Assembly (NCBI RefSeq): GCF_041146395.1
Contig: NC_090989.1
Coordinates: 51,362,501-51,426,500 of the forward strand
DNA from: Eulemur rufifrons
Taxonomy: Eukaryota; Chordata; Mammalia; Primates; Lemuridae
Length of the DNA: 64,000 nucleotides
Reading direction: 5' to 3'
How positions within the stretch are numbered: position 1 is the stretch's first letter; each line of letters starts with the position of its first letter. The notes beneath the pieces are model-generated. The model was given only the letters and a program-made list of their open reading frames with translations. It did not search any database and was not told the origin of the DNA. Positions 1 through 10,640 of the stretch are shown one piece after another. A program made the position numbers and the translations under genes.

Positions 1-280
1 ATTATTATTTACAGTTCTTGGTTACTAGTCTCCCCTCTTTGTTGCTTTCCCCAACTCTCCTTCATGGTGGATAGCTTCCTCACTTGTTATATAATTCTTA
101 AATATGAGCTCATTTTTCCTAGGATTCTTTGTTCTCTAGGGAATCCAAAGTGCTCCGACTTATGTAAGGGTCTCTGTAGAGTGACTTATTTCTTCTATGG
201 CTTTAAGAATTTCAATAGTGTGGTAAACATAATGCTAGATGGCTCCCATGACCTTTGTCTTCTGATATTACCCCATGACT
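1..280. other. no recognised feature
   Basis: AT-rich sequence with one 76-codon open frame from 64 to 294 that has no recognisable domain and low-complexity composition typical of chance frames. No splice-site pair or repeat could be supported. The last 50 bases may already belong to the ancient retroelement that follows. Confidence 0.4.
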
Positions 281-597
281 GTAGATGTGATTAAAGTCTA
301 TAATCAGCTAACTTTAAGTTAAGGGGATTATCCTAGATAATTTGGGTGGGCCTGATTTGATCAGTTGAAATGCCTTAAGAGCAGAACTGAGACTTCCCAA
401 AAGAAAAAAATTCTGCCTATTGACAACAGTTTCCATTTATGCCCGAAAGTTCCAACCTACCTTCCTGATGGCCTGCCCTGTGAATTTTGGATTTTCCTAG
501 CCAGTCCTCACACTTGCATACAGCAATTCCTTGAATAAATCACTTAATATACATCTTTTATTCTATTTATTTGGTTGAACACTGACTGACACCAGGG
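281..597 (+). mobile_element. ancient retroelement fragment (MaLR LTR or L1 3' UTR type)
   Basis: The stretch reads gattatcctagataatttgg, then gggtgggcctgatttgatca, and ends ggttgaacactgactgacac after ccttgaataaatcacttaa. This order (the wet-wood style gattatcctgg...gtgggcc block, an AATAAA-like signal, and a gaaccctgactgataca-type terminus) is that of an old mammalian LTR or L1 3' UTR family. I could not decide which family by eye. The fragment is strongly diverged and has no coding capacity. Confidence 0.5.
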
Positions 598-654
598 CAA
601 AAGGAATTTTTTAGATGTAATTAAAATTGGAAAAAGAACAGGTATCTCAAACCC

Positions 655-905
655 TCCTCAATAGTAAACTCAATTCTACCAACCACCTAAATGAGCCTGG
701 GAGCAGATTCCTCCCCAGAACCTACAGAGATAAAGGCTCAGCCCAGCTGATGTCTTGATTTTAGCCTTGTAAGATCATCACCAGAGAACCCAGGTGTATC
801 CGCCAGATCTTTTGGCCTATAGAGTTGTAAGCTAATAAATGGGTATTGATTTAAGCCACTAAGTTTGTGGCAATTTGTTACACAGCAGTAAAAACCAATA
901 TAAGT
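655..905 (+). mobile_element. MLT1-type (ERVL-MaLR) LTR, 3' half
   Basis: The hallmark MLT1 3' end is visible: gagttgtaagctaataaatg, then taagccactaagtttgtggc, then aatttgttacacagcagtaa and a decayed ...aaccaata terminus near 905. Upstream are ccagcccagctgatgtctt-like and gattttagccttgtaagatc blocks in the expected order. Only the 3' half is clear. The 5' half is lost or replaced by the neighbouring element. Confidence 0.75.
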
Positions 906-1599
906 GGTCTAGAGCAGTATTCACATTGATTTCTTAGCTTGGCATTCCATATTCATGCATAGTCTAATGTAAACCTCATCGCCTATGAATGGCCCAGGAT
1001 CGGGTTTAAATTTCTGGTACGTGACTGTTTCTACTCTCAGTCTTTGGAAGGCAGCATTCTTCCTTGTTCTTTCTTAAGATGGTGGAGGAAATGTGACTAA
1101 ACCTGTTTTTGTGGAACAGGCAGCGCTTGGCTTTATTCAGGACTTCAGTTTCAGGTCCACACTCCGTGCAGGTACAACACCACATTTCCTGCTGCTATTA
1201 AAGTGTTAAACCCCAACATGGGCCCTTACAACCTCCACCCAATTTGATATCCTCATAGGTTACCATAACATCAGCTCAAGCTAATGACTAGCTTTGAGTT
1301 CTTTTACAGTTTTGGGGACCTGGGTATTTCTTCAACAATCATTTGAGCTTGGAAATATTTTAATATTTCTTAAGTTATATGTATGTGGATTTGTAGCTGG
1401 AATTGGGGACTACAGAGGAGGAGTCCTTCCACATGAGCTCAATCCCTGTATTTCCATATCAGAACTTCCAAATGAATTTTCAAAGATAATTTAATCATGT
1501 TCTGAGATTAAACATTTAAGAAAGCCCATTAATTACAAAGTAAAATATAGATTTCTTAAGTACATCATATGAGGTCCCTCCTATTCTGGTTTCACTAAT
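906..1599. other. unique AT-rich sequence, nothing recognised
   Basis: No repeat, RNA gene or coding exon could be supported. One 66-codon frame (1294-1494) shows no domain and no flanking splice signals of note. Confidence 0.4.
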
Positions 1600-1604
1600 T
1601 GTAC

Positions 1605-1868
1605 CACAGTGTCTCTTTGGACACTACCTTACTTCTTGTTCTCTGAACAAACCATGACTGAATTCACCCTCCAAGACTGTCTTTCGCTATTTATCAGTTT
1701 GGAAAACTCATATTCACCCTTCAAGATTGAATTCAAATATCAATTTTAAAATAATATTTCCTGACAATAATCAACAGAAATGATTGTTCTTTTACCTCTG
1801 TTCCTACAGAACTTTGAGTGTACCCCAATTATTTATATATTTGTCTCTAACTTCCCCTCAACTTCTAA
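1605..1868 (+). repeat. LINE L2, 3' region (first part, split by Alu)
   Basis: The text tcaccctccaagactgtctt, then ctgttcctacagaactttga and ttatatatttgtctctaact follows the order of the L2 3' end (ccttcaagactcagctcaaa ... agcacttatcac ... tctgtctcccccac). It is about 25-30 percent diverged. It resumes beyond the Alu at 2171, so the two parts are one L2 interrupted by a younger insertion. Confidence 0.6.
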
Positions 1869-2155
1869 CATTTTTCTGACACAGCATCTTGCTCTGTCAC
1901 CCAGGCTAGAGTGTAGTGGCATCATCATTGCTCACTGCAACCTGTAACTCCTGGGCTTTAGGGGTCTCCTACTTCAGTCTTCTGAGTAACTGGGACTATA
2001 GGTGCACGCCACCAAGCGCAGCTAAATTTTATTTTTTGTAGAGACGAGGTCTCGCTCTTGCTGAGGCTGGTCTGGAACTCCTTGCCTCAAGCATTTCTCC
2101 TGCCATAGCCTCCCAAGGTGCTAGGATTACAGACATGCGCCACCATGCCTGGCCA
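1869..2155 (-). mobile_element. Alu SINE, old (AluJ-like), minus strand
   Basis: The reverse strand carries the dimeric Alu order: ggctggtctggaactccttg and gctaggattacagacatgcg on + are complements of the left arm, and gctctgtcacccaggctaga is the complement of the right-arm end. A target-site duplication is visible: cccctcaacttctaa at 1854-1868 and ccctctaacttctaa at 2156-2170. High divergence indicates an old copy. It is inserted inside an L2. Confidence 0.9.
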
Positions 2156-2290
2156 CCCTCTAACTTCTAAACCATAAACAAACCTGAAACAGACTATGGC
2201 TACTTTAAGAGCAAAATCCATTATTCACCTTTGTAATTCCTGACACATAAGACACATTCAACAAGAGTTTGCTAAATAAATTTTTTTTTC
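2156..2290 (+). repeat. LINE L2, 3' end (second part)
   Basis: After the Alu target-site duplication the L2 resumes. It ends in gacacattcaacaagagttt and gctaaataaattt, a decayed form of the L2 terminus that normally reads aatatttgttgaatgaa. Together with 1605-1868 it forms one 3'-terminal L2 copy. Confidence 0.5.
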
Positions 2291-2398
2291 AACAATATCG
2301 ATTTGATCTGGTCAAGAATTTGTGTGTGTATGAGTGTGTACACGTGTGCACCTGTATTTCAGTGCTGTTTATTTCTGAAGAAATGTGAAGAGATACTG

Positions 2399-2604
2399 TA
2401 TTAGTATTTTCTAGAGCTGCCGTAACAAAGTACCACAGACTGAGAGGCTTAAACAATGGAAATTTATGTTTTCACAATTCATGAGGCTAAAAGTCCAAGA
2501 CCAAGGTGTCAGCAGGGTTGATTTCCTCTCTCCTTGGCTTACATATGGCTGTCTTCTCCCTGTGGCTTCACATGGTCTTCCCTCACACTCCTGTCTTGGT
2601 AGCT
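2399..2604 (-). mobile_element. MLT1 LTR (minus), 3' part, interrupted
   Basis: Reading + strand, gtattagtattttctagagc, tgccgtaacaaagtaccaca, gactgagaggcttaaacaat and ggaaatttatgttttcacaa is the exact reverse complement order of an MLT1 LTR 3' end (ttgtttaagccacccagttt ... actaataca). The LTR breaks off near 2604 and continues at about 3440, so roughly 830 bases are inserted inside it. Confidence 0.8.
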
Positions 2605-3435
2605 CCCAGATAAATTTGGGCTATAGTACCAAAGTGTTTAGCAACCTTGTCTTAAGGGGAAATGACCGGGAGCTGGACATAGTTGTGTATAGTGTGTCTT
2701 TCACAGACTATTTCTTTCACCTGGTAGATGGCCTAAGGCCTAGTTATCCAATCCATGATCAGGGGGTCCCTCCCACAAGAAAGTTTTTTATACTGGCAGA
2801 TGCCCTTGTGTCTCTTTTCTGACTTGTGTTTAGTTGATGCTTGTCTTACCATTGCTCTGGCATTATATGCCCAATGTTGTTTGTTCACTGATACCTCAGG
2901 GAAAACCTAGCCTGGATGAGCCCCTGGTTCTTCAGACAGAAGGCAAAAATTCAACACACTGCCACAATAGTAAAGAAGTTCAAATATTTTTACTTACAGA
3001 TCCTGTGCAAGGAGGGCATAATGAGTCAGGAGGGCTGTCATCTGTCCCTAGGTCATATGAGGCAGGAATGAATGAAGAGACAGGGGTTGGGGGTAGGGAG
3101 GGAAGAGAGAAGAAGAAAGAGAGAGAGCGTGAGAACTTAGCAACTAGCAGAATATATGAGGGGGATTGGGTATGGGTCACTTTAAGTTCTCAGGCACATG
3201 CCTGAATGTCCATTTAAAGGAAGTGATAGGAAGCTGAGGAGCCCAATCGGCTAAATGGGAGCCACATTTTTAAGTTCTTATCTCTGGCTGCCAGCTTGAG
3301 CCATTTGGATGTGATGTAGAACTGGAAACTCTGTCAAGGGTGACTGAACCGTGCTTCTGGTATGAAAAAGTTAAACTTACATTTAAAAAGGATGCCAAGG
3401 CAGCATAAAATTATAAGAAATCATTACAATGTCTG
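2605..3435 (-). mobile_element. ERV1-like LTR/leader fragment inserted in MLT1
   Basis: This insert lies inside the MLT1 LTR. On the minus strand, around 2909-2926, it reads ccaggggctcatccaggct, which matches about 14 of 18 positions of the proline-tRNA primer-binding site of gammaretrovirus-like elements. Directly upstream of it on the minus strand is an AT-rich stretch ending near gtgtgttgaatttttgcctt, which looks like an LTR 3' end. That suggests part of a 5' LTR (about 2930-3430), the primer site, and some leader (about 2605-2905). No gag, pol or env frame is recognisable, and the 123-codon + frame at 2834-3205 is antisense and domain-free. Family and ends are uncertain. Confidence 0.4.
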
Positions 3436-3439
3436 TATC

Positions 3440-3615
3440 CAAGTTTCTTCTTTGTAGGACCAGTCATACTGGCTTAGGGTCCACCCTAACGACCACTTTT
3501 TATCTGAATTATCTTGTTAAAGAGCCTGTCTCCAAATACAATCACATTATGAGATACTGGGGGTTAGGATCTCAATGTAAAAAGTTTGGGGAGACACAAT
3601 TTAGCTCATAGCAGA
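3440..3615 (-). mobile_element. MLT1 LTR (minus), 5' part
   Basis: The + strand reads taggaccagtcatactggct, tagggtccaccctaacgacc, tactgggggttaggatctca and gggagacacaatttagctca, ending tagca. This is the reverse complement of an MLT1 LTR 5' end (TGttatgggttgaattgtgt...gtgggccctaatccaat). It completes the LTR begun at 2399. Confidence 0.8.
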
Positions 3616-4405
3616 GATACTGGATGATCATTTGTCACAGTATTGTCTAGAGGCTATTTCTCATAGAAAGTGGATCTTAAGAAGCTCTATCCACTCTAGG
3701 AATCTATGATTCAATATTCCTGTAAAAAAACACAATGGAAACTTTCATAGGAGAGAATATTCTTCATAATTTTAGAACTTTGTTTCCTAAATCTTACTTA
3801 TTCTATATTACTTTCTTCTCTATCTTATTGTAAGATAAATAGCATATCTTCTAAGCTATGCCATATCTGTCCAATGCAGATAGAAACTTCTGGTACATAT
3901 AGAGTGAATATAAACATAGCATGTAACTAGCCACTTAATTATTTTAATGGTAATTCAAATGTTATATTTTCTTTTTAATAGTATTGTGTGAGTCAAAATT
4001 ATTCAATCTAAAATAACTTTTATAGAGATAATATCCATGAATAAGTACATATGAAATAAAATTAAGTTTATGGTGATTCACTGCTTTTAAATTTTTTATA
4101 GTTAGGTTTTAGAAATCTCTTTTATACAATACTTTTAGGGGTGGTCTGAGGCTTCTTTAGGTTGGAGGGTTCAAGATAGAATAGGAAAAAAATAGTAAAG
4201 CAGAAGTGGTCTGTCTTTTTTACAGAAGAAAATGATAAATTTCTATTTCAAAGCCTCCAAACTAAATGTCATCACATAAAAAAACAAACAAACAAAAAAA
4301 CACCAAGCTCAGGTGGTAGAATGAGAATAGAGTTTCACAATCAATTAAATGAATTCTTTGGAGACAGATATTTCAGCATTAATTACTCTTCCAATTTGAC
4401 AAAAG
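3616..4405. other. unique AT-rich sequence with an (AAAC)-rich patch
   Basis: No gene or confident repeat was seen. A short A-rich aaacaaacaaacaaaaaaac patch lies near 4278-4302. The remaining sequence is AT-rich with no open frame of note. Confidence 0.4.
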
Positions 4406-4885
4406 TGATGCAGGGGGTACCCCAATAAAGGGAGAAAAGCCCCCTGAACTCTCCAAGTGGGTTCTTGGCTTCGTTCAGGAATGAACTTGAGAAAAAAACA
4501 ACTAGCTACAGAAAGGTTTTATTGAGACAGAGATAGACAAGAGATCCTATGCCACAGATAGAGCAGGAGTCCTCTCCTGAGCTGGAGGAGAACCCCTTAT
4601 AGGACAATGTAACGTTTTTAAATGTTCAAGAACCTTGTTGGAAAACAGCCCTACATGATCAGCATTGTCTTGAGGTCAGGCCATGAAGGTCAGTCACAAA
4701 TTACTGTCACAGGAAGGTAAGTGCAAGCAGTTTGTAAGGCATCAGGCTTAGTAATTCATCCATCTTCAGGCACTCCCAGGCAGGTGACTTGCTGGCGACT
4801 TCCTTGCTCAGGGTGATTAGGGTCTGGTATCAGTCAAAATGGCGGCACTCAGGCTCTCTCAGCCTTCCTCAGCCTTATTCCTACA
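4406..4885 (-). mobile_element. solo LTR of an ERV1-like endogenous retrovirus, minus strand
   Basis: On the minus strand the element starts TGTAGGAATAAG at 4885. It has a polyadenylation signal AATAAAACC (complement of ggttttatt at 4515-4523) preceded by tctatctctgtctc, and a 3' region ttcctgaacgaagccaagaa. It ends ...taccccctgca(tca) at 4406-4409. A roughly 480-base length, TG...CA ends, a single late AATAAA and no adjoining internal sequence make this a solo LTR. Its low decay suggests it is younger than the MaLR copies. No clear 4-6 base target duplication could be read, and the subfamily is unknown. Confidence 0.7.
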
Positions 4886-5690
4886 TTAAAAGCAAACAGG
4901 GTATATACTGCATATTCCTTAATATCCCTTCTATGCCTAGGACAGTGCCCTATAATCAAAGACTTTGGAATACAAAGTATAAATATTCACACTAAATAGA
5001 TAAATAAAGAATAGAAATAGGCTCATATAAGTTAGGGTGAAGTTTCACTGATAATTAAGTTCAAGTTTGGTTAGATTTTACCACTAATATACATTAAATT
5101 AAATTCTAAGATTTTGAAGCTTTTGGATTTTGGGATTTGGAATAAGAAATTGTGGACTAGCATGAACATTTAGTGAGCTATGTTTTTAGCAGGGGGGGGA
5201 ATGAGATCATGAAAATTGTTGTAAAATTAATATTCTTCCATAAGTAACAAAGAAAACTTTGACAACAGGGCTTTCCAGATAGATTTGTCTGAAGACCTTA
5301 ACAAGTCACACACAGCCTTAGCACTGGATGTTTTAAACCTGTCCATTTAAATTGTGAATTCTATCTGGGTAAGAACGTATTCTACCTCTATTAGCATTAA
5401 ATAAATATTGCAATGTCAAAAGGCAACCAAATTCTTGGATTGTTTGGCCATGCGCTGCCTCACAGATCTCTGACTTCTGTTTTCCTTGGGGAGAACAGCA
5501 ATGTTTGCTAGTAATTGGACACTATCATTCTAAAGGGGGGCCTAAGCCCACAGATGCCACCATAGCTGAGGGGAATCTGATTTGCAACTTAAATAAAACA
5601 AAGTCATTTACTTCTTTTGTTGCTCTGCAAAGGCAATTAGACCAGAGGAGCAGCTGCATATACTACTACAATAATGCTCAACTGGGAGAG
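4886..5690. other. unique sequence, nothing recognised
   Basis: No exon or confident repeat was seen. The open frame at 5505-5777 runs into the GA microsatellite, so its C-terminal arginine/glutamate run is repeat-encoded and not evidence of a gene. Confidence 0.4.
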
Positions 5691-5692
5691 AG

Positions 5693-5722
5693 AATGAGAG
5701 AGAGAGAGAGAGAGAGAGAGAA
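5693..5722 (+). repeat. (GA)n microsatellite
   Basis: An almost uninterrupted ag/ga dinucleotide run of about 28 bases is directly readable, preceded by gagagagaatga. Such runs are often length-polymorphic. Confidence 0.95.
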
Positions 5723-6319
5723 GGTGTGCCCAGCATTTAAAGCAGTTGTAAATAAGCACTCTTTACATTTATTTTAATTCTTCCAAAGAAGCCAGAATTA
5801 AGAAAATAGGAAAAGAACAGGAGAGGGCTTGGTAAGAGGGCACATTTGTTATCAATCTCTGCTTTTCATTCCTGTCACTTTTAATTCCAGGATGCATTCT
5901 CACGACTTAAGTGATCCTCTACTCAAGTCTGTGTTTGGGATATTTGCAATGACAAAGAGCTTAAATCTACCAAATCTTGATCTTCTACTAACGACATTTG
6001 TCACAATTCAAATAAACATTTATCTCTTGTGCTAAATGGTTTTCTTGACAATCTCTGGCCTTTGTTGGACTTTGCTATCTGTTCTCCTGAGGTTGTTTTC
6101 CTTAATCTAACTAAATCAATTGTGAGATCAAGGATTGGGGCTTAAGTAAAGAGGACAGAAAACATATCTATTAAAACCGCTTTTGAAATACGCCCCCACC
6201 TTTAATTTTACTTTAATAGTTTCTCCTACCACCTGTGTTTTTAGTTAAGAAAAGGTTTGTTGTCATTCTCCTAAGTGACAAATGGATGAAATCACTGATG
6301 GCAACAGCAGTGGGCTGGA

Positions 6320-6600
6320 TAGTAGTTAATTATGCTCTGGTGCATGTCTTTCATTAAGGTGCTGTTTCCTTTACCAGAGCCCTCAATAAAGCATTTTTCA
6401 CAAGGCCCCTTAGGAATCTGTGCAGTAAGGAACAGCCTATCAGGTAGCTCCAGGCGGGATGTAGTGTCGCAGCCTGGGAGGCAGCATTATTGAGGCTGAG
6501 TAATGAAACCTGACAAGGCCTGATCAATGGGACTCTCTGGCGGGACGGTCTGACAAATGTAGGCTCCATGACAAGCATAGTTTTCTAAACAATGTGAGGC
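6320..6600. other. GC-richer unique block, possible conserved element
   Basis: In an AT-rich surrounding, this block has several CpGs (gaccgtcccgcc-type on the minus strand, cgcagcctgggaggcagcat on +) and no recognisable repeat. A 74-codon minus frame at 6354-6578 is open but has no domain and no splice context. It may be a conserved non-coding element or an unrecognised old repeat. Confidence is low without alignment. Confidence 0.3.
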
Positions 6601-8614
6601 TTTATTTAGTGGTCGATTGGTTATGAAAAAAACCTAGTCCAGAAGGACTGGGATTTAATGAAAAAATTGCCCCAGTAGTTGGAAGCAATATGAGTTGATG
6701 GCATTATCAATGATGGGTTTATTGGTATTCATACTTTTCATCCTGTAACATCAGTGAAGTCTCTGGCTAAAAAGCATTAAAGATTTGCCTAATGGCAAAT
6801 GAGGGTGAAAACAGTGATACCTCTGGACTTGACATCTTTGTGGCTGTCAGATATGTCTAGATATGCTAAAGGTAGAAACTGACACTGTCCAATAGCTTTG
6901 TAGCTTTGGCTTCTAAAATATTTTCCATTAGAACAGTCTTGACTATGATGCTTCGTATCCTCGGTTTAGAAGAATCTTCTGGTGGTTTTGTAATGTATCA
7001 TGTCTAATGAAAACAGCTTTAAAAGACAATTTGGAAAGGAGTATTATTTACTTGTCTTTTACTTGTAAAGTATAATAGAATCTTGACTGTAATAGTTACA
7101 TTGGTTTTCCTAGATCAGATATGTTTAATAATGTTTTGTAAAAGAAAGAAGAGGTCTTTAAACGAAGACCTTGAGGAGATATTACAATTTTGTTGAGGGA
7201 GATTGAGAAATACTCATACAGAATGAAGTGAAGAGCTTGAACAAAGGATTTTTATCTCAGTCTTCAGTTCCTTTGTTCTAAACAACTGACAATAGCCTCC
7301 AACTACTGCATGTAAGGAAATAGTTCTTGCCAGAACATTGTCTTGTACCATATCATTCGTATCAGGGTGTTAGTTTCTTATTTAATACTTTCAGAGCACT
7401 TGTTATTAAGCTTTAATTATGACTGAAGTTTTTCAAACCATAGGTTTTATTCCCATCCGGTATGCTTTGCAAATTGTTGACCCTATTTCTGTCAAGTTGC
7501 AGTTCTCTATTAACCTTTGTGATCCATCCATGTCTGCTAGTGGCTTTATGCTATTGTGTTATTATTACTATTGCTATTGGTAGAATGACAGAGAAAGGGT
7601 CATTTTCAAAATTACTATCTGCTTGGAGAATAAGAAGGAAAGAAAAGCTCAATTATCAAGAGACATGGAAGGCATGATGGTTTCCATGCAATACTCTTAA
7701 GTGTAATTAATTGCCTTTCTTATCCACCACACCCTCACTTTTGCAAGGCAAAAGTAGGATTGGCACTACAGCAACTAATATTTAAATTCAGCATGCTATC
7801 TTCAGGTCAACCCCATGCTTGTAATAATGAGATCTTCTGATAAATGCAGAGCTGTCTCTCTAAAACAATTCACTGAAAATCAACCAATTCTTTGTCTCCA
7901 TTTTCAAGTTCTATTTTACTTCTATTTTGAGGTCCTATTAGGATCTGGAAGAAGTTCTTGAAATGCAAAAATGACTATAATCATAACATCCTTTTGTGAA
8001 GTTCAAATTTTACAAATTCTTTCCATGTCACCGAATTAATACCTTATAATGTGTAAAGGGAGGGAAACAGTTTCAAGTCTACGAATACAGGGATGTATTA
8101 GGTAAAAAGTAAAAGTGAATTACAGAAAAAAACTCATATAGGTCTGAGTTAAGGATCCTGAATAATCTACAAATCTACATTAATTTAAGCCTGAATTTAA
8201 GCCTCTAGACTTTTTAAAAAGTATTTTATCATGTAGTTTATCATAAATTCTCCCTAATGATAATGTAATCTCTGAATTTTGAAAAAGTATGAAATTAGAA
8301 TTCACTACTCACATTGCCATTTCAGCCTTTTTCTTTACTTCTGCCTGATGGTATAAAAGGTTTGGCAACTCCTCTGGGCTTGTCTAATGACTGCTTTCTC
8401 TTGGCATTTAGCCCAGTTAGTCTCACTTTATTCACTTCAACAGTCCGGATAGAGTGAGGTTATTTTGAAAACCTTACAATAAATACATTTTTTGTTAAGT
8501 GGCTGCAATCCTTTCTAAAGCAAAGCGTTCTTTTTATAAGTCATTGATAAAAGAAACACATCAGGCCAATTCAAAAGAGGAGAAGCAATATAGTATAGAA
8601 ATTTTATGCTTGTG
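6601..8614. other. unique AT-rich sequence, nothing recognised
   Basis: About 2 kb with no confident repeat, RNA gene or exon. The 71-codon frame at 7462-7677 begins with a hydrophobic run, but no family match, poly-A tail or splice context supports it. Confidence 0.4.
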
Positions 8615-8661
8615 TTTGTGCGTGTGTGTGTGTGAGAGAGAGACAGAGAGAGAGAGAGATG
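8615..8661 (+). repeat. compound (TG)n(GA)n microsatellite
   Basis: A ttgtgcgtgtgtgtgtgtga run passes directly into gagagagagacagagagaga. Short open frames on both strands here are encoded by the dinucleotide repeat. Confidence 0.9.
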
Positions 8662-9859
8662 GATCAGATAAGATAAAGGAAAGATAATCTCTAGATGAAA
8701 GATTTCTGAAGTTGAAATCATTTGCTTTTCTTTATGATAGTAGTTCTCATAAATTTTAATAGTTCTCTTTTTCTTCCTGACAGATTAAAGATATCTCAGG
8801 AGTTCATATTAAGGACAAAAACAAAACAAAACCTGTATATCTCAGGCTACCCCCAAGAGAGCCACTTTAAGTGTGTGACTTTATGTTAAGCTCTCTGATT
8901 TTTATCATATGCTGCTATTATGTTCAAATAAAAACCTTCAGATTTGGAGATTAGAAGTACTGAAATATAATGTGAAGATGGAAATATAATCACCAACTTC
9001 ATAACCCAGTATCTGCAGGATATGGAATGAAACACACACATAGACACACATCCACTGAAATTTGTTCTTTTCAAATTTTAAAACTTTTCCTTTGTACCAA
9101 AGTGATTAATTTTGGCAAAAGCCCAAATGTTTATATGTGTTATAAATATTTAAAACACTTGGGGACAGAAAATTTGTTTAAAAATACAGAAAATTTCTAG
9201 ATTTTGCTACAACTAAGCTCTTCAAAGAGAATCTATTCACTCTTTCTCTGGTGTTGCATGAAGAAGCAAAACTCAGTAAATGTAGGGGCATATGTGGACT
9301 TTTTATACAATCTTGGGATCATAGAGAATAGTTGCTACCCAGTTTTTTTTCTGAAATGTTTAGAGCAGAGACATGCTGATTAACAAAAATAATCTACATT
9401 TGAGACATGAAGATAATTTGTTGACTTGTAGTCCTGAGGAAAAATTGTTAAAGAGTTAGACAATTGAATATACACACATACACATACATACAGAGTAATT
9501 TGAATATACCATTTGTTTACTGATTAATATCTGGAGCAAGAAATTCCAAAAGGTTTCTGTCTTAATATTTTAGGCATCTGAGGTTATTTTATAGCCAGAG
9601 TTACTAAAAGGTTGTGAAACTTCACAAAATATCATATAGTGTGTGTATTGTGTATATGATATAACCATACCATACATTCCTCAGTATTTTGTATTTTAAT
9701 CCATGATATATATTTTGCTAGTGTGAACTTACACAAATAGGAGGTGAGGCAATATGTAATGGCTAAAACAGTAAATAATGCTAAGAGAGTGTGACAATGT
9801 AAAATAATGTGCAAATGAAATAAAATTCATATCTAGACAATTTCAGCAATTTTTACTTT
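8662..9859. other. unique AT-rich sequence, nothing recognised
   Basis: AT-rich sequence with a small acacacata cluster near 9471-9491 and a gtgtgtattgtgtatatgat stretch near 9639. No gene or confident transposable element was seen. Confidence 0.4.
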
Positions 9860-10640
9860 AACACATCATCATTGTTTCTGCAGGGAGGAATTATATGCTC
9901 TTTTGGAGGTTTTTCCCTTCTTTCACGTTAATTTCTGCTAGGCACAGACCCTGCTCCTCTGACAGCAGCACAGTGCTCATTATGTACTGCAAGTCATCAA
10001 GCGGAGGTTAGGAGAGTGGAAGCCTGTTCCCCGAAGCAATTTGTTTCAGCATTGCTGCTGGAGCATAGTTCACAATTATCTTTAATATGAATGAGAAGCT
10101 GGAGCCTCTTGAATAGGCAGATGGAGTTTTGTTTTTTCCCCCAAGACCATAAACTTGTCTGCTTCTTTTTTCGAAGTACATTCATCATCGTGGTTCCTAT
10201 TTTGTTTAACCTTGTTCTGCCATTCTTTCCAATTACTCTGTTTAGTTTATCCATTCCGGGTTAGGTAATTGGCTTTGCTTAGCCCTCCTTTTCACACATT
10301 TCCATGCCATGCCACATGTAATTCAAGTCCCATTAGCTCCCACTTCATTTAAACCAACATAGGGCTCATGGGACCAGCAGGGCTGCTGGAAACAGGTGCA
10401 ACTGGCCAGATGGCTGACTTGCCAGGAGGGTGGAGCAGACCAAACAGTTCCGCCGCCAGCTTCAGACTGCCTGGCTGAAAGAGCTAAAAGGGTTATCAGA
10501 GGGCGAAACCTTGATTTAATTGCTATAGTTCTTCTTTTACTGGTTCCCCCTTAGAATCCAAATACATGTTCTTTTTAGGCTTAAAGCCAACTTTAAGAAA
10601 CGATCAAGTCGCTTATGAAACATCAGGTATAGGTACCCAC
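9860..10640. other. unique low-repeat block, candidate conserved non-coding element
   Basis: This 0.8 kb block has no visible repeat signature, mixed and balanced composition, and a density of motif-like words unlike the surrounding desert: aacaggtgcaactggccag with an adjacent E-box-like cagatggc, gatttaattgctatag, ggtaattggctttgc, and cattaaacaaataggaacc-like sequence on the minus strand. An 85-codon minus frame (9997-10254) is open but domain-free. I infer a possible enhancer-type conserved element. Only cross-species alignment could show it. Confidence 0.3.

Noticed and set aside
2834..3205. 123-codon + frame as a retroviral gene
   Set aside because: It runs antisense to the inferred ERV-like fragment and has a purine-rich low-complexity middle.
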